Assembly: GCA_013396755.1 (NCBI GenBank)
Contig: VWZF01006736.1
Location: 1,194,422 to 1,258,421, forward strand
Reading direction: 5' to 3'
DNA length: 64,000 nucleotides
From: Sclerurus mexicanus
Taxonomy: Eukaryota; Chordata; Aves; Passeriformes; Furnariidae
Within the stretch, counting starts at the first letter, position 1, and every line of letters begins with the position of its first letter. Shown here piece by piece: positions 49,006 through 59,942 of the stretch. The position numbers were made by a program, and so were the translations under genes. Below the pieces are notes generated by a model. The model was not told the DNA's origin, made no database searches, and saw nothing but the letters and a program-made list of their open reading frames with translations.

Positions 49006-52000
49006 TTGCAGCTAGATAAAGGTAAGCACAGCAGAGGCTGTCTGCACTTCCCTCATGGGATTTTGTTTGCCCAGCCGCTATTTTTCAGCAGAGACTAGAA
49101 GGCATCATTCAAGGAACCCACTGAAATAAGCCTAGTATTTTCAGCAGTCAGGTGTTAACAACACATAAATATATGCTGTTGTGAAATAAATTTAGCTTCT
49201 CACAGAACCCAACTGCAATAATTGAGATGGAACTAATACCTTTTGTGATTTCTGCAGGGTAGGCTAAATTAAATGCTTTACAGAGAAGAGACGGTGCATC
49301 AGAAGTGTTTTTTTCCTATAGAAGCACACAATTTCAGAACTCCATCATTTTAAACATTAGTCCCTGGAACACTAACAGTTGAGTTCACAAGTACTTAGCA
49401 CAGCTGATTTGTCAGCTGAAAAGCAAAAGAAAGCTCCTATTGAAATGTTTTCAATTACCAGCAATATAAAGCAGATTTACAGAACATCTTACAGTTTTCT
49501 TACATCTTACAGATAGTTTCAAATGAACACACAGCATTGAGACTGTACCTCAGTAAACATGATTTTTTCCATTATTAGTAAAAGTTTGCAGCCTTTGTAC
49601 TGACCTGATAGCTTAGGGTCTAAGAATTTTTTGGCCTTATCTTTGCCTAAGCTGACCTTAGCTTGATTTATAACTTTGCTGCGGTCAAGTGGCTAATGCT
49701 TGTTCTCTTGTAACTTTATTTGTGGGAATACTGTATGTGGCAAAGGCATGACAAAACTTGGCAATCATCATGGGACAAGCAACAACCCCTTGTGTAAGGT
49801 AGGGCAGGCGGAGGCTGCTGTTCAGCTTTCACACTTCTTGGTGGTAAATATGCGAAATAACATCAGGCAGACACAAATAATTTTAAGACTATTACTGGTG
49901 AGACATCTCTGTATTAATTTGAACAATGAGCACATATTTTTGTAACAAAGTTAATTTTGACTGTTAAAATATTAATCTAACTAAGAGTAAATACCTAGTT
50001 TCAGGTATATGATATATTCCCTTCTGCTCATAGCAACACTTGCAGTGTATTAAACAGAATTTACTATCAATTCTATGCACTTCTGGAACAGCACTACAAA
50101 CACAATTATGAACACATGAATACATTTCTGCTGAATAAGCCAGAACATGCAACATGAATTTTATGTTAGATTTATGCCATTATGCTGGCTTTATGTCAAC
50201 TCTGAAAAGACAGAAGACATGCAATAAAGTCTGTTAATAGCACCAAGTTAACATACTAGAAGTTCTGCATTAATTTGAGCCAGCACAGAATGATTGTATG
50301 GGATCAGCACTTTGCTTCTTGCAGCTGCAACAGTTTGATCTGGTACTAGGAATCTGAAGACAGGCTTTCCTGTATCATAAAACCACGGCCTTAGAAACTC
50401 TGGTATGGCAGTTTTGGTTGATATCCTATCTTACTGCTTTACAATTCATGTAGGCTCTAGGATGTTCATGTGACAGAGAATGCTCCTTCAGTTTCAGTAA
50501 GTGGGGGATATTGTGTTGAACATGCTGATTATTTTTTTCCTGATGCTTTTGTCAGTCACCTTATCTTCCCTTCTTTCTTCTCCCTTCCCTCTCTGTTTAT
50601 CATTCTCCTTGATTTTCTCCTTTCTGGCTTTGTTCTTCACTACTTATCTCTTGGATACTTCTCTCCTTTTCCCTTGCCTTCCCTGCTTTTTGATGAGTCT
50701 CTCTGCTCTGGCTTTCCTAAAACCCACTCCACCCCTCCTTCTTGCTGATCTCTTTCCATTTGCTGAGCTCTGCACATTGCTCATCAGCACTCCTTTGCTG
50801 AGGAACTGGGTGATGGACTAGCATGCTGGTTCCAGTTTTGAATGAGGCATTCATGTTTGTGGAAATAATTGTTGTGTGGATAGTGTTGCTTTGACTACAA
50901 AGGAGTAAGTGGTGCTAGTAGTTTAACACTTCTAATTTACATTAAATAAGCAAATGGGAGGTAAAGAATGGAATTTAGTATAATGAATATAAACACATTG
51001 TAATTTGATTATGTCCAATAAGTACCTGAGAAAAAAAAAAAAGTAGTGATTATTTGAGAGAGGTCAGGCTGGCATTATAAAAATGTAGTAATTTGAAATT
51101 AAAAACAGGGAGACTAATAGTAAAAAGATAAGAAAATAAATAGGATAATGTGGAGCAGTGAAGAAACTCTCAGTTTGCAAAAGCTCATAATCAGACAAAT
51201 CAATCTTACCTGTTCAGGGATGGAAATTACACCCAGAAAAAATGGTTAAAAATTAAAAAATCAAAGGAACAGGAAACAAAACTGTATTAGGTCAGAGTGG
51301 AATATTGACCTTTTAAAAGCTCTAGTTACCCTTTTCACATACTGTTGTATATACTGGTTCTCACAGGATGATTTGTCATTACCTCCATGAAGTGAGCTGA
51401 TGACTTTGATTCTGGATGTAATGCAAAGTCAAAACATACAAGAAATTAACATGAATATCAAGAAGAAATATAGATCTTGCTTGTTTCAATGAGAGTTAAA
51501 AGGAGGTTTTTCTTCTTGCAATTGTCTCACAAGAGAAAAATGGCATTTTAGGATTGCTAATATATCCGGAGGGCTAGCAGGGTGAGACTGCCACATCAGC
51601 AGCAGAGAACAATAAAATAATGCAATTCTAGTTGAAAATGTAAAATAGAAAAGATCTTTTAGAGGGTAAACCTTCATTAATATGAAAGAAGATTGTATGT
51701 CTCAAGGGGATCATTTCATACTTTGTCTGTGACTGCCAAAGTACAGAAAGTACTCAGCGACTCTAATTTCTTGAGAAATTCTCTTCCCTTAGCAGTCACT
51801 GAACTTTCAAGTCACCCCTCCCCTTTCTTGAGCTGTTTAATCCAGATCATAACTAGAGAACTTTATTGCTGCCTTAATCTCTCAAGTTTCAGTATGAATT
51901 GTACATAGACTTGTTTTTGGAGCACCCCATCCCAACAGACTCCCAAGACCCAACAAGGAGACAGTGCTTTCCATTATAGCCTGGGAGAAATACAGACAGA

Positions 52001-52331
52001 AACAAAGCTAACTTAGGTCTTAAATTGGCTAATTCTCTTCTAGGATTTCCCGATGAGAAATTACAGGAGACAGTACCCCTAATTATTGTTCCTAGGACAA
52101 ATTATTGTTGAAGAAGGACCTAAAATAAATGTTATCCTGTGCAAAGACATGTCAAATAAGCAACAGTCCTGGCAGATTCTGCATTCCAGCCTGCTGGAAG
52201 ATGTAGGCTCACACAACAGGAGCACACAGAGGGATGTGTTGTCTTAAGACCAATTCAAAGCATGTTTAAGTAAATGAACTTTGATTGATTTCAGTGGGTT
52301 TTAGCCTCTGCTTCCCTGTGACCTGTCTACA
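49006..52331. other. Non-coding interval
   Basis: No recognised gene. A strongly pyrimidine-rich stretch at about 50555-50815 opens two overlapping + frames of 92 and 106 codons, rich in S, L, F and P, which I attribute to composition. Confidence 0.5.
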
Positions 52332-52419
52332 GATGTCAGCCATCACCTCTTACTTGTAGGAATAAGTGAGGTGTGATGGCCTGTTCAACCAGCAGACATT
52401 GTCTGTTATGGCTGACATC
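52332..52419. other. Multi-stem inverted-repeat element
   Basis: An outer pair GATGTCAGCCAT (52332-52343) and ATGGCTGACATC (52408-52419) is a perfect 12-bp inverted repeat. Inside it, GCCATCAC (52339-52346) also pairs perfectly with GTGATGGC (52373-52380), and that hairpin extends over nine further positions with one mismatch and two G-U pairs to an 8-base loop. A third small hairpin is formed by CAGAC/GTCTG at 52393-52405. The two larger pairings compete for GCCAT. If the outer stem is limited to seven pairs, the whole folds as a three-way junction. It could be a structured RNA, a small DNA-transposon relic or chance; no promoter is evident. Confidence 0.5.
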
Positions 52420-54766
52420 ACTTGCCATGGGTAAAATGTGTTTCTCTATGAATTTTATGCTTCCATGTTCCATTCACTTTCATGTTGAATTTATATCCTG
52501 CTTGTAATCCTCAGCAGTATATACATGCTGTGTGAGATGTCTCCATATTCCACTGACCTTTCTCAAAGGCAAGAAGCAGCTGCACTGCTGCATCCATGCT
52601 AACAGTTTCAGTCTGGGGTTTACATCTGCTTTTATCTTGCCAATCACTTTTCATTACTCTTCGAAGGAAAAACCTCTAACAGCATGCCTTGTTCAAAACC
52701 AAATTATCACTGTTTGGCTCACAAATAGTTTACTGAGCTTGTATAAAACCTTGTGCTTGTGGAGTGCACACTAGAAGAACAGGGAGAGAGGAAAGTAGAT
52801 GCTTCACTAGTTTATTTCTTCCAAGTCTTCATGTAGGTTTGATATAGAAAAGAAAGTAAGTGAAACTCAAGAAACATGGAACTCAAGAAACATAATACCA
52901 AGCATTGTGCAATGTTAAATAGAACTATTTGAGCTAAAAAAGGCACTAGGAAACTGAAACATAAACCTGTTAGTGTGGTACTTTTCCTGGCCCAATTCCT
53001 CCTGGTGATAAATACAAATGAAAGAGCACAGAAAGAGCTTTGGTCTTTTACAGTTTTATTAGTTCAGATACGCAATATATACATGTATGGTGGTGCATCT
53101 CTCCACCCTCCATAGTCCCTTTTATCAAATTTAAGCTCTCATAGGAGTTTTCTGCTTGCATACACACTGTTATGTTGATTTCCTTAAAATTTAATTTTAC
53201 CTGGCCATTTGTAAGAGAGTGTCCCCACTGCAGTCCTTTCCCTTCTCTGTCACTAAGACTCATCTTAAGTCCATGCAGTCAGTCCCATTTCTTCCATTTT
53301 TAATAAAAGTGAAAGCCTCCTTGTCTGAACAACTCTTTTCTCCCCATTTAAACAATCAGGACTACCTCCTGAGCCCACAGCCATGCTGTAACTTTTTGAG
53401 CACCTCCCTTCTAGCAATACTGAATCTTGAGTGTCCAGACTTTTTGACAGTTTTTGTTTTCATCTAGCTCCTCATCCACGGTTCTTCTACACCCACATCC
53501 CTTTTCCCTGCCTCTCAACCTTTCCTCAGTGTCAGGTCATGTTTACCTGCCCTGGTACATTTTGTCCTTTGGTCCACTGACTCCCAATTTGACACTTCTC
53601 ATCCAGATGCCCAATAAACTTGCAGTTCCTTTTTTTTCCTTTTTTTTTTCTCCACAGTAGACTTTAATTCCTTTTTCTATATTACCTCTTCTACTTTCAC
53701 ACTCAATCTCTTGCCTTGACAAACACATTATTCCAGTCCTCACTTCCAGTCCCACTTTCCCCACAGCCCGCAATACAAGTTTCCACCATTCACAACCTCC
53801 CAACTCATCCCATACTCCAGGCTGTGTTCCCATGTGCTGTTCCATGGTCATCCCTACTTTCCAATGCTATTCTCACCTTTTGGCATATTAATAAATTACT
53901 GCCTTTTTCCAGATTTCTTAGACTCAGCAAGAAAATTGCTACCAAACGCACAGAAGAGAAAAGATCTGTAAGGTCTGAAACCTGGAGACTTGGCACAATA
54001 AGTCAGAACTACAATTTTAGGCATAGTTTCATTCAACCACATGCTATACCTGCTATGGCTGGGATTTTGGGAGACTTTACCCTGGAAAGCTGCAGCAAGA
54101 GGATATCTGTAGAACATAAGCTAACTGTGGCATTTCAAAGGCCAAAGCTGATCAGCTTTTTCCATGGAGAGAAAAGGCACATGCCTGCCAAAACACAGGA
54201 ATGCATATGTGCATGATCGGTCTTCTGAAAAAAACCCCAGGCTGAATCTTTTAACATGAGCAAAAAAAAGTATTTTTCTATTCCATTATTGTTACCAAAT
54301 CATTTAAAAGTTGATTTAAATAAATCTATTGAGCAGAAACAGATTATGAGCATAGAAAATTCTAGTTGAAAACAGCTGTATCAAGGAAGACTTGTAAGGA
54401 GCTGAAAAAAAGTCTTCTCATAGGAAGCATGAGGCATACTGTTTGCTAACTGACAATAACAGCTCAAAATCTACTACTTTTCTGATTTTTTTTATTATCG
54501 TTTGTCACTAAATGCATAAAACAATCTGATAACCAGAAGGTGTGAGAGGCACACTTAACTCCTAGGCTTTCAGAAATGACCGAGGGAGACTGGCTAAAGT
54601 AGAAGGTAAGATTTTTTTTGTAAAAATATTGATGAGATAGATAAACCACATACTGAGTGTAATATGGAAATCTGGAGATATTCAAATGGCTTTCAAAACA
54701 AAAATGAGAAGTAGAGGAGGAAATACTGTTCCAAAGCCTGCTCATTGATTTAAGCACTTTTGGTGC
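52420..54766. other. Non-coding interval with pyrimidine-rich block
   Basis: A CT-rich region at about 53300-53880 allows the longest open frame of the window (166 codons, 53716-54216, + strand). It has no recognisable domain, and its first part is a proline/serine-rich translation of CT-rich DNA, so I do not call a gene. A 16-bp-period tandem doublet (AACTCAAGAAACAT twice) lies at 52864-52893. Confidence 0.5.
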
Positions 54767-54882
54767 CAGTAGGAATAATAACAATGAAAACCATCTGCTG
54801 ATCTCTGCAATGAATTCTTTATCTATGCTTGAAAGGCTTGTGCAGAGATGGGAAGCTGTATATGAGACTGTAGACAAAATAA
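54767..54882 (+). repeat. Weak direct duplication, copy D
   Basis: Partner of 48888-49005 in the same orientation, about 5.88 kb away. The best-matching words are TAGGAATAATAACAATGA and CCATCTGCTGA. Confidence 0.5.
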
Positions 54883-55893
54883 GGTGTGTATGGCAGTTGT
54901 TTGGAGGGTTCCACTCTCAGGATTCTATTGCCATGTAATTAAGACCTTTCCAGGGACTGGAGATCAGCTTCTTGTCGAGCTACTGTCATCAGAGCTAACA
55001 ACACATTTCTCGTGATTTACTTCATAAGCCATTAGTTAAAAGTAAAAGTAAGATTCTGAAAAGTATGAGGGTTCATAATAATTTAATATATACTGACATA
55101 AATATAAATTGATGAATAAACAGAAAATTGATAGAGGATATATCAGATTATACTCATGTGGAAAATTCCATAAATCCCTGACATCAGCTGGTTTTTTATT
55201 GTATGCACTGCCTCATCCAAATCAGGCTTTTCCATGCTCACAGAGGTTATGATCTCTAAATATTTTTCACAAAGTTGTACCATACAGTACATTTAGGAAT
55301 GCTCTATTTGCATTCACATGCAAAGAGATTTGACCATACAGGCAGAATGGGTAGAAGGGTGCTGCACAAACCAAAGGGTAATAAAAACTGAATATGGTTT
55401 TATTAGAGCATCTGAGGTAACCTTTCCACCACTCCCACATAGTTATTCACATGTTGAATAGATTAACATCTTCTGTTGACCACCAGTAATCATATAGTGG
55501 TAGTATGCATTAATAAATAGAGTTTTTGCCAATAGTCACACAAGACCACAGGTTTGGCATAAAACTGACAGAGGAGAGATTCACTACTTCTCTGAGTTTG
55601 AGCTAGTTTTGGCAATAGTCAAGGGACTAATGCCTGTCTTGTAGCTTCTGGGAATACTGTGTGGTAAAAACCAACAGACTTAGGTATCACCTGTGTGATG
55701 CACAACGCCCCTTCATGTTCACAGGAGCTGGAGAAAGATTTGGACTGATGCTCAGTGAGTAAAAGCAGATCTGTAAAAATGTAAAAAGAAAAAACATGTA
55801 AAAATAGCCGCAGATGGATCCCAAGTCCAAGGAGGAATGTAACCTCCACACAATTGTAATTCTCCTCCTGAACAGTGCAGGACATTCAGGACT
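54883..55893. other. Non-coding interval
   Basis: No recognised gene. It contains an inverted TTTGCAT pair at 55307-55324. Confidence 0.5.
55307..55324. promoter_or_regulatory. Inverted octamer-like pair
   Basis: TTTGCAT and its exact reverse complement ATGCAAA are separated by TCAC. The left arm extends to ATTTGCAT, the POU-factor octamer core. Dimeric POU binding is possible in principle, but spacing and function are untested. Confidence 0.3.
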
Positions 55894-56012
55894 AATCACA
55901 GAATCACGGAATGGCTTAGGTTGGAAGGGACCTTAAAGATCATCTAGATCCAAGCCTCCACTAAGGGCTGGGATGCCACTCATTAGACCATGGACCTTTT
56001 CCCCTCCATTCA
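55894..56012 (-). mobile_element. Short CR1 LINE fragment, 3' end
   Basis: The sequence AATCACAGAATCACGGAATGG followed by GTTGGAAGGGACCTTAAAGA is the antisense of the CR1 3' terminus. It continues for about 100 bp with a recognisable CATTAGACCATGGACC-type block before homology is lost. Heavily 5'-truncated. Confidence 0.88.
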
Positions 56013-56274
56013 CACTCCTCTGCTTAACAGAGACTGGAGCTGTTTGCTTCAGGGTCTGTAGGGATACTGGAAGAGTGAGCATACCTCCAGGAAAAAGGGT
56101 AGATACTATTAAGCTATCTTTTTAAAATAATTTAAAGAATATTATTGAGGAGGTTTTTCCATATTACCTTGGATTATAAGGATTAATAATATTGGAATTG
56201 TATGAGTAACTGTTAGCTGTATTTTGGCTAGAATGTCATCATTTTGATTAGCCTAACAATACATTTTCTGTTCC
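56013..56274. other. Non-coding interval
   Basis: Unique AT-rich sequence. Nothing is recognised. Confidence 0.5.
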
Positions 56275-56343
56275 ATATATATATATATATATATGAGGGG
56301 GGGAGGGGGAGTATATTTATATATATATATATATATATATATA
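56275..56343. repeat. AT repeat / G tract / AT repeat
   Basis: Twenty bases of alternating AT (56275-56294) are followed by a G-rich stretch made of a run of seven G, an A, and five G. A second AT-rich arm of about 30 bases follows (56312-56343). The arms are mutually complementary, so the unit can fold into a hairpin with a G-rich loop. Confidence 0.92.
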
Positions 56344-57563
56344 ATGAAGTGTTCCCTTCTGACCCTACCAACATTTCAAATATAAATAAAGATGTTTTTG
56401 CACATCCTTCAAAGGGGAAATAACAGTGATAGATACAGACCTTTTAATGACAAGCACAGTATTTTATATATTATAACTGCAATCAAGAACACAGTTGTCT
56501 TTGTACAGGGGCAGATCAGTGCTTTTGGACTATAACTAAGCTATTCCCAAAGATTTCTCTTAATTGGTAACTGTTAGGTGTAAGATGTGAGCTGAAGTTA
56601 TTGTAGAGGCTCAGATCAAATCACAGATAAGATTTACTCTAACTGGCTATTTCTATAATACTGCTCTTCTCTATATACTTATGTATTTATGGCTGCATGC
56701 ATCTCTGTCTACTGTGTTCACAACACCAAATTCTGGATACAGCCTGAGATTTAGCTGTGGCTGGGTACAGCAGAAACCCCTCTCTTCCCAGCACAGGAGA
56801 GAGAGAAGGGAAGTTAGATTCACCCTTAAAGAAGCTGCTTTGTACAGTAAAAGTTGTATTTTTAACCACTGGGTTAGATCAGGTGGAAGATGACAACTCT
56901 GTAGTAGTTAAGTCCCTTCCACCTGCTACAACCAAAAGGGACTGGAGTCCACTTAGGAGTTAGAATACTTACTCCAAAGTACTCTGATGTCATTCTACAT
57001 GCTGACCAACAGAATATATGAGAATACAAGCCGTCAATGAAAAATCAACACAAGTAGAAACCCTGTGTACTTGCTCTCTTGCTCATTTATCCTTCCCACT
57101 TTCCCTGGGTGTTGTAACAAGAGGTACCCTGCAGTGATGACTGTGGACCTTTTGTTTGGACCGTGCAAGTCAAATTTGGCCTAGAGCCAATTGTTTGAAA
57201 GCCCAACACTACAACTGATTCAGTACTTGTGTTTTTCACTGACGTCTTTACCTCTCTAGATTCCAGTTCCCTGCTTGGTGACTTAGAGCAAGTCATCTAG
57301 GTGGCTAAATTGGTTATGTGACTTTTTAGCCATATGTTTTTTCTTGTCAGTAAGTAACCTTGAAGATTATCTGGAGAGAAAGCTGCAAAACAGAGTTTGA
57401 GAAATGTCTCCTTTAGAGAACTAAAGATATCTCTCAGAGACTGAAGGGTTGATCTGCCCTATATGCTTGCTGTCCTCGATCAGACCTTTAACAGGTCTTT
57501 GATGGCAGAAGAGCTTTCCATGGCAGACAACAGCAGAAATAGTAAGAAAGAGCATTCATTGAC
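56344..57563. other. Non-coding interval
   Basis: No recognised gene or repeat before the LTR. Open frames of up to 70 codons near 56.7-56.9 kb overlap on both strands and show no domain. Confidence 0.5.
57559..57563 (+). repeat. Target-site duplication, left
   Basis: TTGAC directly precedes the LTR and is repeated exactly after it at 58194-58198. Confidence 0.85.
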
Positions 57564-58193
57564 TGTCCTAGTTCAGCAGGTGGGACCAGTTATCACTGTG
57601 TGGGGGTGATCAAAGCTATGTATTCTACCCCCTCTATTCATTTCCCAAGAACAATGGACCATTTGCAGCAGCTGCCCAGGGAGTTGTTAGCACCTTCACA
57701 CCCAGCCTGAGGGGGCGTGGCTGCTAATGGGCCATCAACGGTTCAACAACACCCCATGACTCAGAGTTAATCACCCATTGTGTGAGTCCCCACCCTGGGG
57801 GAGGGATTGGGTGCTCCCTGAAGGTACATAAGGAGCAGTAAGAAGACCTTGGTGGTTACTCTCGTTGGATCCAGAGGAGCAGCAGGACCTTGGCTGGAGG
57901 AAACCACCACTCTCGACCAGACCCCAGCCATCATCTGCACCAACAGGTACTTTACTGCCTTTTGCTTTGGACTTGGGGGAACCACACAGGTCTCAGCACA
58001 AGGGCTAACAAACCCCTTTGGGCTTGTGCCCTGGGACACTGGGTTATACTGTTGGGTTTTGGTGAGTTGAAAGCAGTTTTCTCTTTGTGCCAGTGTATTT
58101 ATTGTAATACCTTTCATTAAATTGTTACTCTGACTTATAATCCCTCTTGTGGTGGGTCCATTTCTCCTGCTGGTTTACCTTTAAACCAGCACA
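57564..58193 (+). mobile_element. Solo LTR of an endogenous retrovirus, ERVL type
   Basis: A 630-bp element begins with TGTCCTAGTT and ends with AAACCAGCACA, which form imperfect inverted ends with TG/CA termini. It is flanked by the perfect 5-bp duplication TTGAC, the size usual for ERVL insertions. Promoter-like TACATAA lies at 57825-57831, and an ATTAAA poly-A signal at 58116-58121 marks the likely end of R in the + orientation. An AG|GTAC donor-like site lies at 57946/57947. Near the 3' edge, GCTGGTTTA (58169-58177) pairs with TAAACCAGC (58182-58190). No gag, pol or env sequence and no second LTR occur nearby, so it is a solo LTR left by LTR-LTR recombination. The family name is not certain. 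Confidence 0.9.
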
Positions 58194-58198
58194 TTGAC
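58194..58198 (+). repeat. Target-site duplication, right
   Basis: TTGAC directly after the LTR matches the left copy at 57559-57563. Confidence 0.85.
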
Positions 58199-59857
58199 TT
58201 AGCAGAACTTTGGGATTCTTTCGAGCAGAGATGGGGGCCGTGTCCTACTGCCTGCTAAGTAAAATAAGCACAAGGCTGTCACTCATCCCAGCCCTGCCTG
58301 AGCAGATCTGTGTGCATTTCAGCATTCTTACTCTCCAAATTCCTTTCAAGTGTGCTCAGTATTCAGTAAGAGGCTATGCACATCTGCTGTTCCAAGAAGC
58401 AAATTTAATTGCTGATGGGATTTTTTCCCACTAGCATTTCAACCCATCTGCATGTTGCGATTACTGAAGCCTAATTTTGTTTTTGTCTACTTCAACCTTT
58501 TCAAGTGATATTCATTAATCCCATCTATGGCATCTCTAACATGTGGGAGATCTGCCTAGAGTAATTACAAAGTATTTCCTCTGCACGTAGCTCTCATATA
58601 AGAGCATGGGAAGATAATGAAGGCTGATTGTAGTGTCACCATTGCATTGAGGAAATGAATGATGCTGTTCAAATAACAGCTGGCTTGTTACATAAAAGAA
58701 ATGACAGATCAGAATAATAAAGGCAAATTCCCCTTTAACAGATCTTTCTAATTTGAAAGTCTCAAATAATTGTCTGCAATCCTAGAAATACAGAAAATAA
58801 TGCAAAGAAGGCCCTCAAGTTTGCTCTCTGTATGGTTGTGTGTATACACACATATATCTATATTTACACATATATGCCTACAAACTTAGAGTATTTATTA
58901 TTTTTGTGTATGATACATACATTTATGTATGTATGGCAGTGAGACAGCAAGAAAGATAACCAAGAGTAGTATTTTTTTGATCTGGAACATCCAAAATGTG
59001 AAATAAAATAAAATTTAGGGAAATTTCTTTTTTTATAGTTAGCTGACCTGAAGTGCACATTTAGAAATGCGAATGATACGTATTACAATTGAATTTAAGG
59101 TCCAATGAGAATTTAATCATATAATAAGTTACACTACAATGCCTTTATTAAAAAAATCTTGTGAGGCAACAGAGCTTTCTACATTTTATATATATTTAAA
59201 TTTTATTTATATAAATAAACATCACATATATAAGCATGATACATATATATAAATAGAGAAACTCAATTGCTAAATGATTCATTTAGAAGTTGCAATGCTC
59301 AGCTCTTACTCTGAGAAGCCAAAGGGCTAATTTCACTGTATCTTTCTGTCTGAAGTTGTGTTCATAGATAGTCTTTCAGACCATCTAAACCCAAGCACTT
59401 GACTCTTTTAAGAAGGAAGAGATATCTTACGACATTATCAGACCACAGCAGCTGATTTCTAATTGGAGGTTGAGGTAAAGACAGACTAATAACAGCCAAA
59501 ATGTAGTGTCTTCAAGGTCTAAGAATTTCCTTGAATGATCCCAGGAAAACATCATTCATTGCAAGGTGTGACCTCAAATGATACAGAAGACAAAATTAAA
59601 ACTAATAACAACCTTAGGGTAAAATGAGGCACAGTGGTGAAGTTTTGGGGAACAGACTTTCCCAGCAGTACCAGCTACATTCCTAACCTAGATACAGGAG
59701 ACTGGAATTTTCAAATTCTTCACATACTCTCATTTTATGTTTTCAAGCTGCAGCAACTGACATAAACTGGGCTCTTGGGACCTGCAAATAAGATGGACCC
59801 CAATAAAAGAATTGCAGAATAATCACAGTACCTTCTCTGGTTCCAAGTAACATCTGG
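58199..59857. other. Non-coding interval with TA-rich low complexity
   Basis: No recognised gene. Alternating TA/CA words occur at about 58845-58935, and strongly A/T-rich simple sequence at about 59185-59260, including an 18-bp A/T palindrome (half-site TTTATTTAT). Confidence 0.55.
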
Positions 59858-59942
59858 TGGGATAAACTCCAAGGATGAAGGCCACACAACCTGTGTGGGT
59901 AACATGTTCCACTGCTTGACTGTCCTAATAAAGAAACTCCAC
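59858..59942 (-). mobile_element. Old CR1 LINE fragment
   Basis: About 85 bp on the + strand, reading CTCCAAGGATGAAGGCCACA, ACAACCTGTGTGGGTAACAT and GTTCCACTGCTTGACTGTCC. These blocks follow the antisense CR1 3' region in the right order. Both edges fade into unrecognised sequence. Confidence 0.7.

Noticed and set aside
53716..54216. Longest open frame (166 codons, + strand) as a gene
   Set aside because: Its first third is translated from CT-rich DNA that rarely forms stops, a - frame also overlaps, and the product has no domain or repeat pattern.
57849..58120. Open frames inside the solo LTR (73-116 codons on both strands)
   Set aside because: Solo LTRs do not normally encode protein, and overlapping frames in several phases point to GC-richer, stop-poor sequence.
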